DNA of 64,000 nucleotides, taken from contig NZ_JADYVD010000001.1 in the NCBI RefSeq assembly GCF_020193575.1, forward strand, positions 124,001 through 188,000. The letters are read 5' to 3'. Position 1 is the stretch's first letter. Each line of letters begins with the position of its first letter. The notes under the pieces are model-generated. The model made no database searches. It saw nothing but the letters and a program-made list of their open reading frames with translations, and was not told where the DNA came from. Source of the stretch: Ensifer sp. IC4062 (GTDB lineage: Bacteria; Pseudomonadota; Alphaproteobacteria; Rhizobiales; Rhizobiaceae). Shown one piece after another: positions 35,910 through 44,892 of this stretch. The position numbers and the translations under genes were made by a program.

Positions 35910-36383
35910 TCATGCTATCAGGGGAGCGGCGATCGCTTTCAGCGCCGCCTGCGCATCCTTGGGTTTAAGCCGCACCTGTAGCCCCCGCTGCCCGCCATTG
36001 ATATAGACGAGCGCTTCGGCAAGTGCTGCTTCCTCGATCGCGGTCGGGACGATCTTCTTCTGGCCGAAGGGACTGATACCGCCGACATGGTAGCCGGTCA
36101 CCCGCTCGGCGTCGGCGGGCTTCATCATGTTGGCGGATTTGCCGCCGAAGGCGGCCGCCAGTTTCTTCATGCTGACTTCCTTATCGGAAGGCACGATGCA
36201 GCAGACCGGCTTGCCGTCGACCTCGGCCATCAGCGTCTTCAGCACGCGGGAAGGATCCTCACCAAGCGCCTCGGCCGCCTGCAGGCCCACGCGCTCGGCG
36301 TCCGGATCGTAGTCGTAGCTGTGCACAGTGAAAGAAACGCCGGCTTTGGCGAGCGTCTGCGTGGCGCGGGTCGTCTTGGACAT
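35910..36383 (-). CDS. ybaK: Cys-tRNA(Pro)/Cys-tRNA(Cys) deacylase YbaK
   Basis: A 157-residue protein of the INS/YbaK editing family. It hydrolyses mischarged Cys-tRNAPro. The conserved catalytic Lys region is VLKTLMAEVDGKPVCCIVPS (about 47-66), and GYHVGGISPFGQKK (about 95-108) forms the substrate pocket. GCAGGAG precedes the ATG at 36383. It is 10 bases downstream of the ArsC-like gene. Confidence 0.93.
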   Translation of the reverse strand: MSKTTRATQTLAKAGVSFTVHSYDYDPDAERVGLQAAEALGEDPSRVLKTLMAEVDGKPVCCIVPSDKEVSMKKLAAAFGGKSANMMKPADAERVTGYHVGGISPFGQKKIVPTAIEEAALAEALVYINGGQRGLQVRLKPKDAQAALKAIAAPLIA

Positions 36384-36393
36384 CTCCTGCCTC

Positions 36394-36744
36394 TTACGCG
36401 CCAAACCGTGCTTCGTAGAGCTCCGGCTTGAAGCCGACCAGCAGTTTGCCGTCGGCATCGAGAACCGGGCGCTTGATCATCGACGGCTGCTTGAGCATGA
36501 GCTCGATCGCCTTCTCGGCCGTCATGTCCTGCTTGTCCGCTTCCGGCAGATTGCGGAAGGTCGTGCCCGAGCGATTGAGCACCGTTTCCCAGCCGAATTC
36601 GTCGCACCAGCGCTGAAGATGCGCCCGATCGATCCCTTCTGCCTTGTAGTCGTGGAACCGGTAGGCGACGCCGTGGCCTTCAAGCCAGCTACGCGCCTTC
36701 TTCATCGTGTCGCAGTTCTTGATGCCGTAGATCGTAGCCGTCAT
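36394..36744 (-). CDS. ArsC-family reductase (YffB/Spx-like)
   Basis: A 116-residue thioredoxin-fold protein. It begins MTATIYGIKNCDTMKKARSW, with a single Cys11 and the YffB-type NCDTMKKA motif; RPVLDADGKLLVGFKPELYE ends the fold. YffB-type members are glutathione-linked thiol reductases and not proven arsenate reductases. Because other ars genes are absent, I would not infer arsenic resistance. It is cotranscribed with ybaK. Confidence 0.9.
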   Translation of the reverse strand: MTATIYGIKNCDTMKKARSWLEGHGVAYRFHDYKAEGIDRAHLQRWCDEFGWETVLNRSGTTFRNLPEADKQDMTAEKAIELMLKQPSMIKRPVLDADGKLLVGFKPELYEARFGA

Positions 36745-36825
36745 GCCGAATCTCTTCCCGTCTCCACCAGTGCGGGAAACACATAGCGGGGCACCGCCTC
36801 GGAGGAAAGCCCGGAAGCGCCCGCT

Positions 36826-37461
36826 TCAGGTTACGCCGACGTAACGGCCGGGTTTGTGGTTGATCGCAAGCATCATGTTGACGACGGCAGCGCCAACGAC
36901 CGAGAGCACGAGGTTCGCTGGCGGCAGTACGAAGGAGGCGCCCCCCAGGATTGCCAGATCGACGGCAAGCTGGAAATATCCGGCGCGGATTCCCCATTTC
37001 TCCTGTAAGTAGATCGCCAGGATGTTGATGCCGCCGAGACCGGTGCGGTGCCGGAAGAGAACGAGGAGGCCCATTCCCATCAGCCCGCCGCCTACAACGG
37101 CAGCGTACACCGGATCGATCCGCGCGAACTCCACCCATTGCGCGGTCAGGCGGGAAAACAGCGAAACGAGGCTGACGGCGAAGAACGTGCGCAACGTGAA
37201 AGCCCAGCCGAGCCGCCGCACGGCAAGAACGTAAAAGGGCAGGTTGACCAGGGAGAAGACCAGCCAGAACCCGGCTCCGGTTGCGTATTGCAGAAGCAGC
37301 GCGAGGCCGGCGGTGCTGCCGGTCAAAAGCACCGCCTTGCTGTAGATCACCACGCCCAGGGAGACGACGAGCGTGCCTGTCAGGATGGCAAGCGCATCCT
37401 CGTAAAGCCTGTGGCGCTCGGCCGGCGCAATGGCAATTTGGGCCTCTCCGTCGACCTTCAT
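36826..37461 (-). CDS. YitT-family membrane protein (DUF161)
   Basis: A 211-residue protein with five or six transmembrane helices. TLVVSLGVVIYSKAVLLTGS with TAGLALLL and RHRTGLGGINILAIYLQEKW are the YitT repeat motifs (the TGG/S-A-GL pattern). The C-terminal DUF2179 domain found in longer YitT proteins is missing. Its function is unknown. The start at 37461 is 14 bases after the aminotransferase stop, so they form an operon. Confidence 0.85.
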   Translation of the reverse strand: MKVDGEAQIAIAPAERHRLYEDALAILTGTLVVSLGVVIYSKAVLLTGSTAGLALLLQYATGAGFWLVFSLVNLPFYVLAVRRLGWAFTLRTFFAVSLVSLFSRLTAQWVEFARIDPVYAAVVGGGLMGMGLLVLFRHRTGLGGINILAIYLQEKWGIRAGYFQLAVDLAILGGASFVLPPANLVLSVVGAAVVNMMLAINHKPGRYVGVT

Positions 37462-37475
37462 CCTCGCTTTCTCCG

Positions 37476-38645
37476 TCAGAGGTTCGTGAAATTGCGGACG
37501 ACGCCGGCGATTTCCGCCGTTTTCAGCCCGGCGATGTTGATGCGGCCCGATGTCGGCATGTAGATGCCATGGTCGCTTCTGAGCCGCAGCACCTCCGCTT
37601 CCGAGAGCGGCAGCATCGAGAACATGCCCTCCTGAGCGGCGATCGCGCCGAGCGCCTGCCAGCGGGCTCTGAGACCTTCCGCAAGCGCCCGGCGGATGCC
37701 GGTCATGCGCAGGCGCATTGCCTCGAGTTCCTCCGCCCAATCGCGTGCGAGGTCTTCGTCCGAGAGGATCGTGCGCACGACGGCGGCGCCATGATCCGGC
37801 GGCATGGAATAGCTGGTGCGGGCGAGTCCGGCGAGGTTGGACCGCACGGCGTCGGTGGAGTTCGGCGAGGCGGTGAGTGCGTAGATGGCGCCGGTGCGCT
37901 CGCGGTAGAGGCCGAAGGATTTCGAGCAGGAAACGGCGACGAGTGCTTCGGGAACAACGCCGATGAGATGCCTCAGGCCGGCAACGTCCTCTTTGAGGCC
38001 GCGGCCGAAGCCTTGGTAGGCGAGATCGACCAGCGGCAGGAGACCCCGCTCCGCGGCCAGCGCGGCGATTTCCAGCCATTGCGCCTCGCTCAGCGCGCCG
38101 CCGGTGGGGTTATGGCAGCTTGCATGCAGCAGCACCGCGTCACCGGCGGCCGCGCCCTCGAGCGCGCTGACGACATTGTCGAAAAGCACCGCCTGCGACT
38201 GAATGTCGAAGAAGCCGTAGGTTGCCGTTTCGAGGCCCGCCGCCTTGAAGATTGCCGCATGATTCGGCCAACTCGGCAGGCCGAGCCAGATCCGCCGGCC
38301 GCCCACGCGATGGATAAGGTCGGCTGCGAGCCTGAGCGCGCCCGAGCCGCCGGGCGTCTGCACGCTTGCGATACGGCTCCGTTCGACCGTATCGCCGCCG
38401 ACGAGCGTCCAGAGATGGTCGAGGAAAACATAGTCGCCTTCAGGCCCGACATAGGCCTTGGTGTCCTGCGCCTCCAGAAGCCGCTTCTCCGCCGCCTTCA
38501 CAGCCCGGAAGATCGGCGTGTGGCCGGTTTCGTCACGGTAGACACCAACGCCAAGGTCCACCTTGCCGGGGCGCTCGTCGTTTCGGTAGAGGCCGATCAG
38601 GGCCAGCAACGGGTCGTCGGGTTGACGGGCGAGAGCATCGAACAT
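37476..38645 (-). CDS. Aromatic/aspartate aminotransferase (class I, TyrB/AspC type)
   Basis: A 389-residue PLP enzyme. The PLP lysine lies in VSCSKSFGLYRERTGA (near 240). HNPTGG near 185 and the N-terminal VDLGVGVYRDETGHTPI match the AspC/TyrB subgroup Ia. It exchanges amino groups between aromatic amino acids or aspartate and 2-oxoglutarate. A divergent Lrp/AsnC gene is its likely regulator. The start MFDALARQPDDP at 38645 is the family N-terminus. Confidence 0.93.
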   Translation of the reverse strand: MFDALARQPDDPLLALIGLYRNDERPGKVDLGVGVYRDETGHTPIFRAVKAAEKRLLEAQDTKAYVGPEGDYVFLDHLWTLVGGDTVERSRIASVQTPGGSGALRLAADLIHRVGGRRIWLGLPSWPNHAAIFKAAGLETATYGFFDIQSQAVLFDNVVSALEGAAAGDAVLLHASCHNPTGGALSEAQWLEIAALAAERGLLPLVDLAYQGFGRGLKEDVAGLRHLIGVVPEALVAVSCSKSFGLYRERTGAIYALTASPNSTDAVRSNLAGLARTSYSMPPDHGAAVVRTILSDEDLARDWAEELEAMRLRMTGIRRALAEGLRARWQALGAIAAQEGMFSMLPLSEAEVLRLRSDHGIYMPTSGRINIAGLKTAEIAGVVRNFTNL

Positions 38646-38751
38646 GCCAGGGGTCCCTCTGGTGCTAACGATTGAGGAATAGTCGTTTTGGGCAGGCGGA
38701 AAGGCAAGCCGCATGCGCAACTTGTTTGTAAATTCTGTAAGATAGCTTGAA

Positions 38752-38775
38752 CGCAAATTCGACGCTGCATTTGCG
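38752..38775. promoter_or_regulatory. Inverted repeat CGCAAAT-N10-ATTTGCG
   Basis: Perfect 7-bp arms in the 219-bp gap between the aminotransferase and the Lrp/AsnC gene; further TTTGCG-like pieces follow downstream. It is a candidate Lrp-type operator. Confidence 0.5.
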
Positions 38776-38864
38776 AACAATCGCAAGAAGGCTTACATGT
38801 TTTTGCGTGAAGAGCGCAGTCTTTGCTTTTGATTTGCGTATCTGTGGGTTGGAGCGAAATCGCG

Positions 38865-39335
38865 ATGGAGCGCGGAAAAACGGAACTGGATGCGATTGAC
38901 CGGCGGATCATCCGCCTGCTCGTCGAGGATGCATCGAGAAGCAACAACGAACTGGCGGAAAAGGTCGGCCTCTCACCGGCGCCCCTGTCGCGGCGTTTGG
39001 CGCGGCTCTATTCGGCGGGGGTCATCCGCCAGACGGTCGTTGTGGATCCGCGGGCGGTCGGCATCGGCTTTCAGGCTTTTGTCGAGGTGACGCTGGAGCG
39101 CACAGCCAGCAAGGTGGGACAGCGTTTTATCGAACTGGTCTCGCGCATGCCGGAAGTGGTCGAATGCCATACGGTCGCCGGCGATTTCGATTTCCTCCTG
39201 AAGATCGCCGTCCGCGATGTTGCGGACTACAAGCGCCTGCTCTGGAGCGAGTTCGAGCAGATCGCCGAAATCAAGACGCTCCGCTCGACCATCCTTCTCG
39301 ATAGCCCAAAAATGCACACGGGTGTCGCGCCGTAG
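38865..39335 (+). CDS. Lrp/AsnC-family transcriptional regulator
   Basis: A 156-residue protein. The N-terminal helix-turn-helix is DAIDRRIIRLLVEDASRSNN, then ELAEKVGLSPAPLSRRL. The C-terminal RAM domain (GFQAFVEVTLERTASKVGQR; VVECHTVAGDFDFLLKIAVR) binds an amino acid. It is divergent from the aromatic/aspartate aminotransferase gene and likely senses its substrate or product. Confidence 0.93.
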   Translation: MERGKTELDAIDRRIIRLLVEDASRSNNELAEKVGLSPAPLSRRLARLYSAGVIRQTVVVDPRAVGIGFQAFVEVTLERTASKVGQRFIELVSRMPEVVECHTVAGDFDFLLKIAVRDVADYKRLLWSEFEQIAEIKTLRSTILLDSPKMHTGVAP

Positions 39336-39353
39336 GTGTGGCAACTGCTCAAG

Positions 39354-39524
39354 GCCCCTCATCCGACCTGCCGGCTACCTTCTCCCCGCAAGCGGGGCGA
39401 AGGAGACTCGCAGCAACGCTTCACTCCCAAATCCCCGTTTTCCGCCCCCGTGAAGAGGAGACTGGCAGGCGCGGCATCGTCCCTTCTCCCCGTCAAAACG
39501 GGTCGCGGCAGCGGGATGAGGGCC
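39354..39524. repeat. RIME-like repeat pair between convergent genes
   Basis: CCCCTCATCCGACCTGCCGG leads to CCTTCTCCCCGCAAGCGGGG at the left. CCCTTCTCCCCGTCAAAACG leads to GCGGGATGAGGGCC at the right. The two ends are inverted relative to each other, about 100 bp apart. Confidence 0.75.
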
Positions 39525-39535
39525 ATTTCAGAGGG

Positions 39536-40597
39536 TCACGCCTCCAGCGTGCCGGGCTTGCGCACCGCCAGCGAAGGCTCCTCGCAAGCAATCTTCATAA
39601 GATCCGACCGGCGGCGTGCCAAACGGGCCGAGACCCGGGTGACGATCAGCCCGTCCTGTGGGGCTCTCACCTCCACAGCGCCGTCCGGCGCGCCGGGCTT
39701 GACGAGGATCGTCGCGAGCAGGTCTCCAGCCTTTACGCTTTCGCCGATATCGCGATGGAAGAGGATCGCGCCGGCTTGAGGCGCGCGGATCATCTCGATG
39801 TTGTCGAGCGGCACGGCTTTGCCGGAGAACGCTGAAAGATCGGCGCGTTCCCCCGCAACCACGCCGCGGCCGACGAGGAACTGCCAGACGCCATCGGCAT
39901 CCTTCCATGCGGTTGCCGGATAGACGTCGCGCGTGCCGCGCAGTTCCACGGTCACGGAAAGCCTCCCGGGCAGGGCGGTCTTTTTCCGGCCCCTATCCTC
40001 GTTCTTCCAGGCATGGCCAACCGCTTCCTCGAAAGCGGAGCTTTCGCCGTCGGAGAGAAAGACGGCTTTCATGTCGAGCGCCGCGGCGAGGTCCGCCGCT
40101 TGCGGCCAGAAGGCCTCGTCGATATAGGCGTATTGCAGCCCCTCGTCGTCGCAGTGTAGGTCGAGCACCAGCTCGGCGCCAAGGGCGATATGGAGCAGCT
40201 GCCGCTTCAGTCGGTCGGTCGCCGAGTACCGGTCGAGATCGTCGAGCAGGCCGTCGCGTTCCCCTAGGGAAATCAACGGGAAGTCCCGGTTGAAATTAGT
40301 GCGGGAGCCGAGATCGAAGCGACCTTGCAACTCGCCGAAGTGGGACTGCGCCGAACCGATCGGGTTTGCTTGCGGAACGACGGTGATATCGCCAAGGATC
40401 GTGCCTTCGGCATCCGCTTGGCGCAGCTTCTCCAGAAGGAAATGCAACAGCGCCGTGCCCGGCAGCTCATTGGCGTGAAGCGCCGCCTGGATATAGGTCG
40501 CGGGCGCTCCGGCTTTCGTGCCCTTGAACCGGAACACCGGCAGCCGCCACTCCACTCCAGGCGTATCGCCGGCGATAATGATCTCGGAAATTTCCAC
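39536..40597 (-). CDS. M14-family succinylglutamate desuccinylase/aspartoacylase-like deacylase
   Basis: A 353-residue zinc amidohydrolase. The zinc ligands are His41 and Glu44 in HANELPG and His148 in LDLHCDDEG. RFDLGSRTNFNRDFP contains the substrate-binding Arg residues. The C-terminal 80 residues form a lipoyl/biotinyl-like beta barrel (IRAPQAGAILFHRDIGESVK; AGDLL). Family members remove an acyl group from an amino acid; those with this tail often process peptide-like or ectoine-related substrates. The true substrate is unknown. Confidence 0.87.
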   Translation of the reverse strand: MEISEIIIAGDTPGVEWRLPVFRFKGTKAGAPATYIQAALHANELPGTALLHFLLEKLRQADAEGTILGDITVVPQANPIGSAQSHFGELQGRFDLGSRTNFNRDFPLISLGERDGLLDDLDRYSATDRLKRQLLHIALGAELVLDLHCDDEGLQYAYIDEAFWPQAADLAAALDMKAVFLSDGESSAFEEAVGHAWKNEDRGRKKTALPGRLSVTVELRGTRDVYPATAWKDADGVWQFLVGRGVVAGERADLSAFSGKAVPLDNIEMIRAPQAGAILFHRDIGESVKAGDLLATILVKPGAPDGAVEVRAPQDGLIVTRVSARLARRRSDLMKIACEEPSLAVRKPGTLEA

Positions 40598-40704
40598 GGT
40601 CTCTCCCCGTCATTTGTCATGAGCGCTTATCGGTGCTCCCGCCGCGTTCTGCAAGCATGCAAGAACGATATCGACGCTGCATCAGCCTCGCTGCTACGCG
40701 CGCG

Positions 40705-41274
40705 TTAGAGCGAAAGCTGCCAGCGGTCGACAATCCTGAATTCTCCCCGGCCTTTGCGCGTATGGACAAGTGCAAAGTCGTGAACTGCCCATGCGATCGG
40801 TCTTGCGAGATCGACCTGGGGAGCTTTGCGGTCGCCGTAGAGAAGCGTCATACGGGGAATAATCTTGCCTGACGCATTTGGCTGGCGCGTGATCTCCCGG
40901 ACCAATGCGGTGAAACCGGCAACAGAGTCGCCGCAGGTCAAAATGCGCGGATACTGGTGACCACGGCGCACACTGACAAGGCGGTCGAAGCATAGATGAA
41001 ACCCGGCGGCTTTCGAGCGTGAACCGAGTTTCGCGGCAAATTCGTTGACTGCCTCCGAAACTCCGCGGCCTTCGTGAACCTTGGCAACGGACACATGCAG
41101 CCGGTTACGATCGTAGATCTTTCCGGAAAGCCCATGTTTCTGCTGATCCCGGCGCGCAAGTTCCAACGCCTGTTCTGCCGCTTGTGTTTCCGGAAAAACA
41201 GCGAAGTAAAAGATATCGACAGCCTGTGGCGGAGAGAAAGGGCCCAGGTTCAGAGAAAGCTGGTCCGAAGTCAT
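40705..41274 (-). CDS. 2'-5' RNA ligase-like (LigT/2H phosphoesterase) protein
   Basis: A 189-residue protein of the 2H phosphoesterase fold. The first HxS/T motif is H60-V-S62. The second position, which should be HxT, reads R141-M-T143 followed by LLYG. The replacement is one base change (CGT for CAT). Members cleave or join 2'-5' RNA or cyclic phosphate substrates; one missing His would weaken this. It is the next gene after guaA on the same strand, with a terminator between. Confidence 0.75.
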   Translation of the reverse strand: MTSDQLSLNLGPFSPPQAVDIFYFAVFPETQAAEQALELARRDQQKHGLSGKIYDRNRLHVSVAKVHEGRGVSEAVNEFAAKLGSRSKAAGFHLCFDRLVSVRRGHQYPRILTCGDSVAGFTALVREITRQPNASGKIIPRMTLLYGDRKAPQVDLARPIAWAVHDFALVHTRKGRGEFRIVDRWQLSL

Positions 41275-41330
41275 GGGATGCTCCCGTGTTCAGCATACCC
41301 AGCGGCGCTGAACCAGATACATGGGAACGC

Positions 41331-41357
41331 GAAAAGGGCGCACCAAGGCGCGCCCTT
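41331..41357 (-). terminator. guaA terminator
   Basis: On the minus strand, AAGGGCGC pairs with GCGCCCTT and is followed by a TTTT-containing tail. It lies about 30 bases past the guaA stop. Confidence 0.8.
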
Positions 41358-41388
41358 CGGAAATTTGGAGCATCGTACCCCTCGGGGG

Positions 41389-42951
41389 CTATTCCCACTC
41401 GATCGTGCCCGGCGGCTTCGATGTGACGTCGTAGACGACACGGTTGATGCCGCGGACCTCGTTGATGATGCGCGTTGCGGCGCGGCCGAGGAATTCCATG
41501 TCGTAGTGGTAGAAATCGGCGGTCATGCCGTCGACGGAGGTGACGGCGCGGAGCGCGCAGACGAATTCGTAGGTGCGTCCGTCGCCCATGACGCCGACGG
41601 TCTGCACCGGCAGGAGCACCGCGAAGGCTTGCCAGATCGCGTCGTAGAGGCCCGCCTTGCGGATCTCGTCGAGATAGATCGCGTCGGCCTCGCGCAGGAT
41701 TTCGAGCTTCTCGCGGGTGATGCCACCGGGGCAGCGGATCGCAAGGCCAGGTCCGGGGAAGGGATGGCGGCCGATGAAGCTGTCCGGCAGGCCGAGCTCG
41801 CGGCCGAGCACGCGCACCTCGTCCTTGAAGAGTTCGCGCAGCGGCTCGACGAGCTGCATGTTCATGCGCTCCGGCAGGCCGCCGACATTGTGGTGCGATT
41901 TGATCGTCACCGACGGTCCGCCGGTGAAGGAAACGCTTTCGATCACGTCCGGATAAAGCGTGCCCTGGGCCAGGAAATCGGCGCCGCCGAGCTTCTTTGC
42001 TTCTTCCTCGAACACCTCGATGAAGAGACGGCCGATGATCTTGCGCTTGGTCTCCGGGTCGCTGACGCCCTCCAGTTCGCCGATGAAGCGGTCGGAAGCA
42101 TCGATGTGGAGGAGGTGGAGGTTGTAGTGTTCTTTGAACATGGCGACGACGTTCGCCGCCTCGTCCTTGCGCATCAGGCCATGGTCGACGAGGATGCAGG
42201 TGAGCTGGTCGCCGACGGCTTCGTGGATGAGAAGGGCTGCGACCGAGGAATCGACACCGCCGGAAAGCGCACAGATCACCTTCTTGTCGCCGATCTGTTC
42301 ACGGATCGCCTCGACCGCCTTGGCACGATAGGCCGACATGGTCCAGTCGCTCTTGATGCCGGCGATCTTGTGAACGAAGTTGGCGATCAGCTTGGCGCCA
42401 TCAGGCGTGTGAACCACTTCCGGATGGAACTGCACGGCATAATATTTGCGCTTCTCGTCGGCGATGAAGGCGAATGGTGCATTGGAAGAGGTCGCGACCA
42501 CCTCGAAGCCTTCCGGGATCGCCGTGACGCGATCGCCGTGCGACATCCAGACCTGATGGCGCGAGCCGACCGACCAGAGACCGTCGAAGAGGGCGCATTC
42601 CTTCTCGACTTCCAGGAAGGCCCGGCCGAATTCGCGGTGATGACCGCCTTCCACCTTGCCGCCGAGCTGCGCGCACATGGTCTGCTGGCCGTAGCAGATG
42701 CCGAAGACCGGCAGACCGCTGTCGAAAATCACCGACGGCGCGCGCGGGGACCCGATTTCGAGCGTAGAGGCCGGGCTGCCGGACAGAATTACTGCCTTCG
42801 GCTTCAGGCGCTTGAAGCCTTCCTCGGCCGACTGGAACGGCACGATTTCGCAATAGACGCCGGATTCGCGAACGCGCCGGGCGATGAGCTGGGTCACCTG
42901 GCTGCCGAAATCGACGATGAGGACGGTGTCGGGGTGGGCTGTCTCAGTCAT
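41389..42951 (-). CDS. guaA: GMP synthase (glutamine-hydrolysing)
   Basis: A 520-residue enzyme that converts XMP to GMP with glutamine. The class I amidotransferase domain has Cys in [17 protein letters not shown] and His/Glu in [12 protein letters not shown]. The ATP-pyrophosphatase domain has the P-loop [18 protein letters not shown]. The C-terminal dimer domain ends KPPGTIEWE, the usual GuaA tail. A long overlapping ORF on the other strand is only a shadow of codon bias. Confidence 0.98.
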   Translation of the reverse strand: MTETAHPDTVLIVDFGSQVTQLIARRVRESGVYCEIVPFQSAEEGFKRLKPKAVILSGSPASTLEIGSPRAPSVIFDSGLPVFGICYGQQTMCAQLGGKVEGGHHREFGRAFLEVEKECALFDGLWSVGSRHQVWMSHGDRVTAIPEGFEVVATSSNAPFAFIADEKRKYYAVQFHPEVVHTPDGAKLIANFVHKIAGIKSDWTMSAYRAKAVEAIREQIGDKKVICALSGGVDSSVAALLIHEAVGDQLTCILVDHGLMRKDEAANVVAMFKEHYNLHLLHIDASDRFIGELEGVSDPETKRKIIGRLFIEVFEEEAKKLGGADFLAQGTLYPDVIESVSFTGGPSVTIKSHHNVGGLPERMNMQLVEPLRELFKDEVRVLGRELGLPDSFIGRHPFPGPGLAIRCPGGITREKLEILREADAIYLDEIRKAGLYDAIWQAFAVLLPVQTVGVMGDGRTYEFVCALRAVTSVDGMTADFYHYDMEFLGRAATRIINEVRGINRVVYDVTSKPPGTIEWE

Positions 42952-43041
42952 AGCGGGCCTTCAAGCTTGATCATGGCGAGCCTTTAATGAAAGCCCGCTG
43001 TTGGCGCAACGATTACATTGCACCCCGACAATTTAGGACTT

Positions 43042-43680
43042 TCAGAGCCTGATTTCACCGGCTCCGATGGCCGTCTCCAGCCGGTCGATCGCGGCGGCGA
43101 GCTTCTCGTCGATCACGTGCAGATATTCCTTCCAGTCGTCGACATGCTTCAACTCCGCCTTGCCGTCCGAAATGCCGCGCAGTCCGATCAGCGGCAGGCC
43201 GAAGGACTGGCAGGCGCGCAGAACCGCGAAGGTTTCCATCTCGACCATGTCTGCGTCGATGCCGTTATAGGCCTTTCCCGAGACGATGTTGGCGCCGGTC
43301 GAAAGCCGGGCCTCCTTCACGCCCGGGATGCGCAACGGCAATTTGACGACCGCGGGAATATCGAGGAACGGTGTCGCTCCCTTCTCGAAGCCAAGTGCGG
43401 ACGCGTCCATGTCGCGATAGCCGACCGACGTCGCCTGATAGACCTCGGTCTGTTCGAGTGTCGCGGACCCCGCTGAGCCGAGCGACACGACGAGATTGGG
43501 CAGGCTGTTGGCCGCATAGAGTTCGGCGAGCGTCTTCGTCAATGTGACGGCGGCCTCGACCGGACCGACGCCGGTCATCAGCGGCGCAATGCGAGTGCGC
43601 AGGCTGGGCCCGTATTCCGCATCGACCGCCATAACGTAGAGGATCGTCTTGCCTGCCACGGAATTCAGTTCAAAGCTCAT
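43042..43680 (-). CDS. mtnN: 5'-methylthioadenosine/S-adenosylhomocysteine nucleosidase-like
   Basis: A 212-residue nucleoside phosphorylase-fold protein. The MTA/SAH nucleosidase pattern is seen in VMAVDAEYGPSLRT, TGVGPVEAAV, VVSLGSAGSA and GIDADMVEMETFAVLRACQS (the ribose-binding MExE motif), and the catalytic Asp in ISDGKAELK. It splits adenine from MTA and SAH. The start overlaps the stop of the thioesterase gene by 4 bp. Divergence from E. coli MtnN leaves a small chance of a different nucleoside substrate. Confidence 0.85.
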   Translation of the reverse strand: MSFELNSVAGKTILYVMAVDAEYGPSLRTRIAPLMTGVGPVEAAVTLTKTLAELYAANSLPNLVVSLGSAGSATLEQTEVYQATSVGYRDMDASALGFEKGATPFLDIPAVVKLPLRIPGVKEARLSTGANIVSGKAYNGIDADMVEMETFAVLRACQSFGLPLIGLRGISDGKAELKHVDDWKEYLHVIDEKLAAAIDRLETAIGAGEIRL

Positions 43681-44129
43681 CCTTCGATCCCTTCACGTCC
43701 GCGCACCACCATCATCGTTCCCGTCATCGAGGCGATCAGCTTGGCCGGCCCGTCCGGCCGGATGGCATAGGCCCGCCCGTCCGAAACGATGATCGTCGTG
43801 CCGGGCTTCGTCACCTCGCCGCGGAACAGGAAGCGGTCGCCGCGGCCGGGCGAAAGCAGGTTTACCTTGAACTCGATCGTCAGCAGCGACGCGTCGGGGT
43901 CGATGACGGAATAGGCGGCATAGGTGCCGGCGGCGTCGAGCGCCGCGGAAATCACGCCGGCATGCAGCAGGCCGTGCTGCTGCGTCAGCTTGGGGTCGAA
44001 GGGCAGCTCGATCTCGACCGTGCCCGGCTCGATGCGCGTCAGCTCCGCGCCGATCGTGCGCATCGCCGCCTGGCGATCGAAGCTTTCCCGGATGCGGGCG
44101 TGAAAATCATGCGGCTCGTCGTCAATCAA
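43677..44129 (-). CDS. PaaI-type hotdog-fold thioesterase
   Basis: A 150-residue protein. QQHGLLHAGVISAALDAAGT (about 57-76) is the HGG/HxG(x)-type PaaI thioesterase motif, with strand sequence LLTIEFKVNLLSPGRGDRFL following. It hydrolyses an acyl-CoA; the acyl group is unknown. The start is probably TTG at 44129, with AAAGG about 10 bases upstream; the next ATG would cut the N-terminal helix. It is coupled to mtnN (ATGA overlap). Confidence 0.8.
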   Translation of the reverse strand: MIDDEPHDFHARIRESFDRQAAMRTIGAELTRIEPGTVEIELPFDPKLTQQHGLLHAGVISAALDAAGTYAAYSVIDPDASLLTIEFKVNLLSPGRGDRFLFRGEVTKPGTTIIVSDGRAYAIRPDGPAKLIASMTGTMMVVRGREGIEG

Positions 44130-44317
44130 TAGAAAAAGCCTTTCCGAGGGCGGGGCCGAGCGCCCGCGTCGGGCAGACAGTCGCATGTGAGTGAAAGCAG
44201 GACAAGCGCGGGCGAGGCGGAAAATCAACGCGTTCGGAGGCTGCCGGGTCCCGACATGCGAAATATGCGCCCAATTGGGACACGCGCTCGCTTTCGCGAG
44301 ACCCGGCTGATCCATAT

Positions 44318-44881
44318 ATGTCTAGGATGAGGAACATCAGACGCATTGAAATCCGACCGGCCGAACCCGACGATGTCGTGATGATGGCATCGGTGCTCGT
44401 GGAGACCTGGCGGTCGACGTTTCGGGGCATCATCTCCGACGCGTATCTCGATGCGATGACAGTCGAGGATCAGGCGATCCGGCATGCGCGCCGGATGCGC
44501 GCCGCAGGCGTTTTCCATGTGGTCGCGGCCGATATGGCTTCGCAGAAGGTGATCGGCCTTGCGAGTTACGGGCGAGCACGAGGGATGCCGCCGGCATTCG
44601 ACCGCGAACTCTATACACTTTACGTGCTGGAGGAATTCCAGGGCGCCGGTATCGGCTCCGCACTGGTACGCACGGTTGCGCGGCATTGCCGAGACACGGG
44701 CGCCTCGTCGCTTTTTGCCTGGGTGCTGGCGGGCAATCCAAACCGCGCGTTTTATGAACGGCTCGGGGCGCATGCCGTCGGGCGAGGGCGCGTCAGCGTC
44801 GGCAGAGAAAGCTACGATCAGGTCGCCTATCGCTGGGACGATCTCGTAACGCTTTCAGGCGCCGGGAATGCCGCGATGTGA
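44318..44881 (+). CDS. GNAT-family N-acetyltransferase
   Basis: A 187-residue acetyltransferase. Motif A is YTLYVLEEFQGAGIGSALVR, with the acetyl-CoA pyrophosphate loop Q-G-A-G-I-G (about 107-112). The start region RRIEIRPAEPDDVVMMASVL and the end GNPNRAFYERLGAHAVGRG are standard GNAT. The substrate is unknown. The start may be ATG 44318 or 44327. It is convergent with the DUF1513 gene, 11 bases apart. Confidence 0.87.
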   Translation: MSRMRNIRRIEIRPAEPDDVVMMASVLVETWRSTFRGIISDAYLDAMTVEDQAIRHARRMRAAGVFHVVAADMASQKVIGLASYGRARGMPPAFDRELYTLYVLEEFQGAGIGSALVRTVARHCRDTGASSLFAWVLAGNPNRAFYERLGAHAVGRGRVSVGRESYDQVAYRWDDLVTLSGAGNAAM

Positions 44882-44892
44882 CGTCGCCACTT

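Noticed and set aside
36394-36744. An arsenic resistance gene
   Set aside because: The sequence is of YffB type, with one Cys, and no ars regulator or pump is near.
36826-38079. A 417-codon frame that would extend YitT through the aminotransferase gene
   Set aside because: Only the last 211 residues match YitT. The first part is an out-of-frame reading of the aminotransferase gene.
37281-38675. A 464-codon plus-strand frame opposite the aminotransferase and YitT genes
   Set aside because: It spans two well-supported genes and their junction and has no motif.
41074-42987. A 637-codon open frame on the plus strand opposite guaA
   Set aside because: It mirrors guaA, which has every family motif. 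GC-rich codon use keeps the other strand open, and the translation has no recognisable domain.
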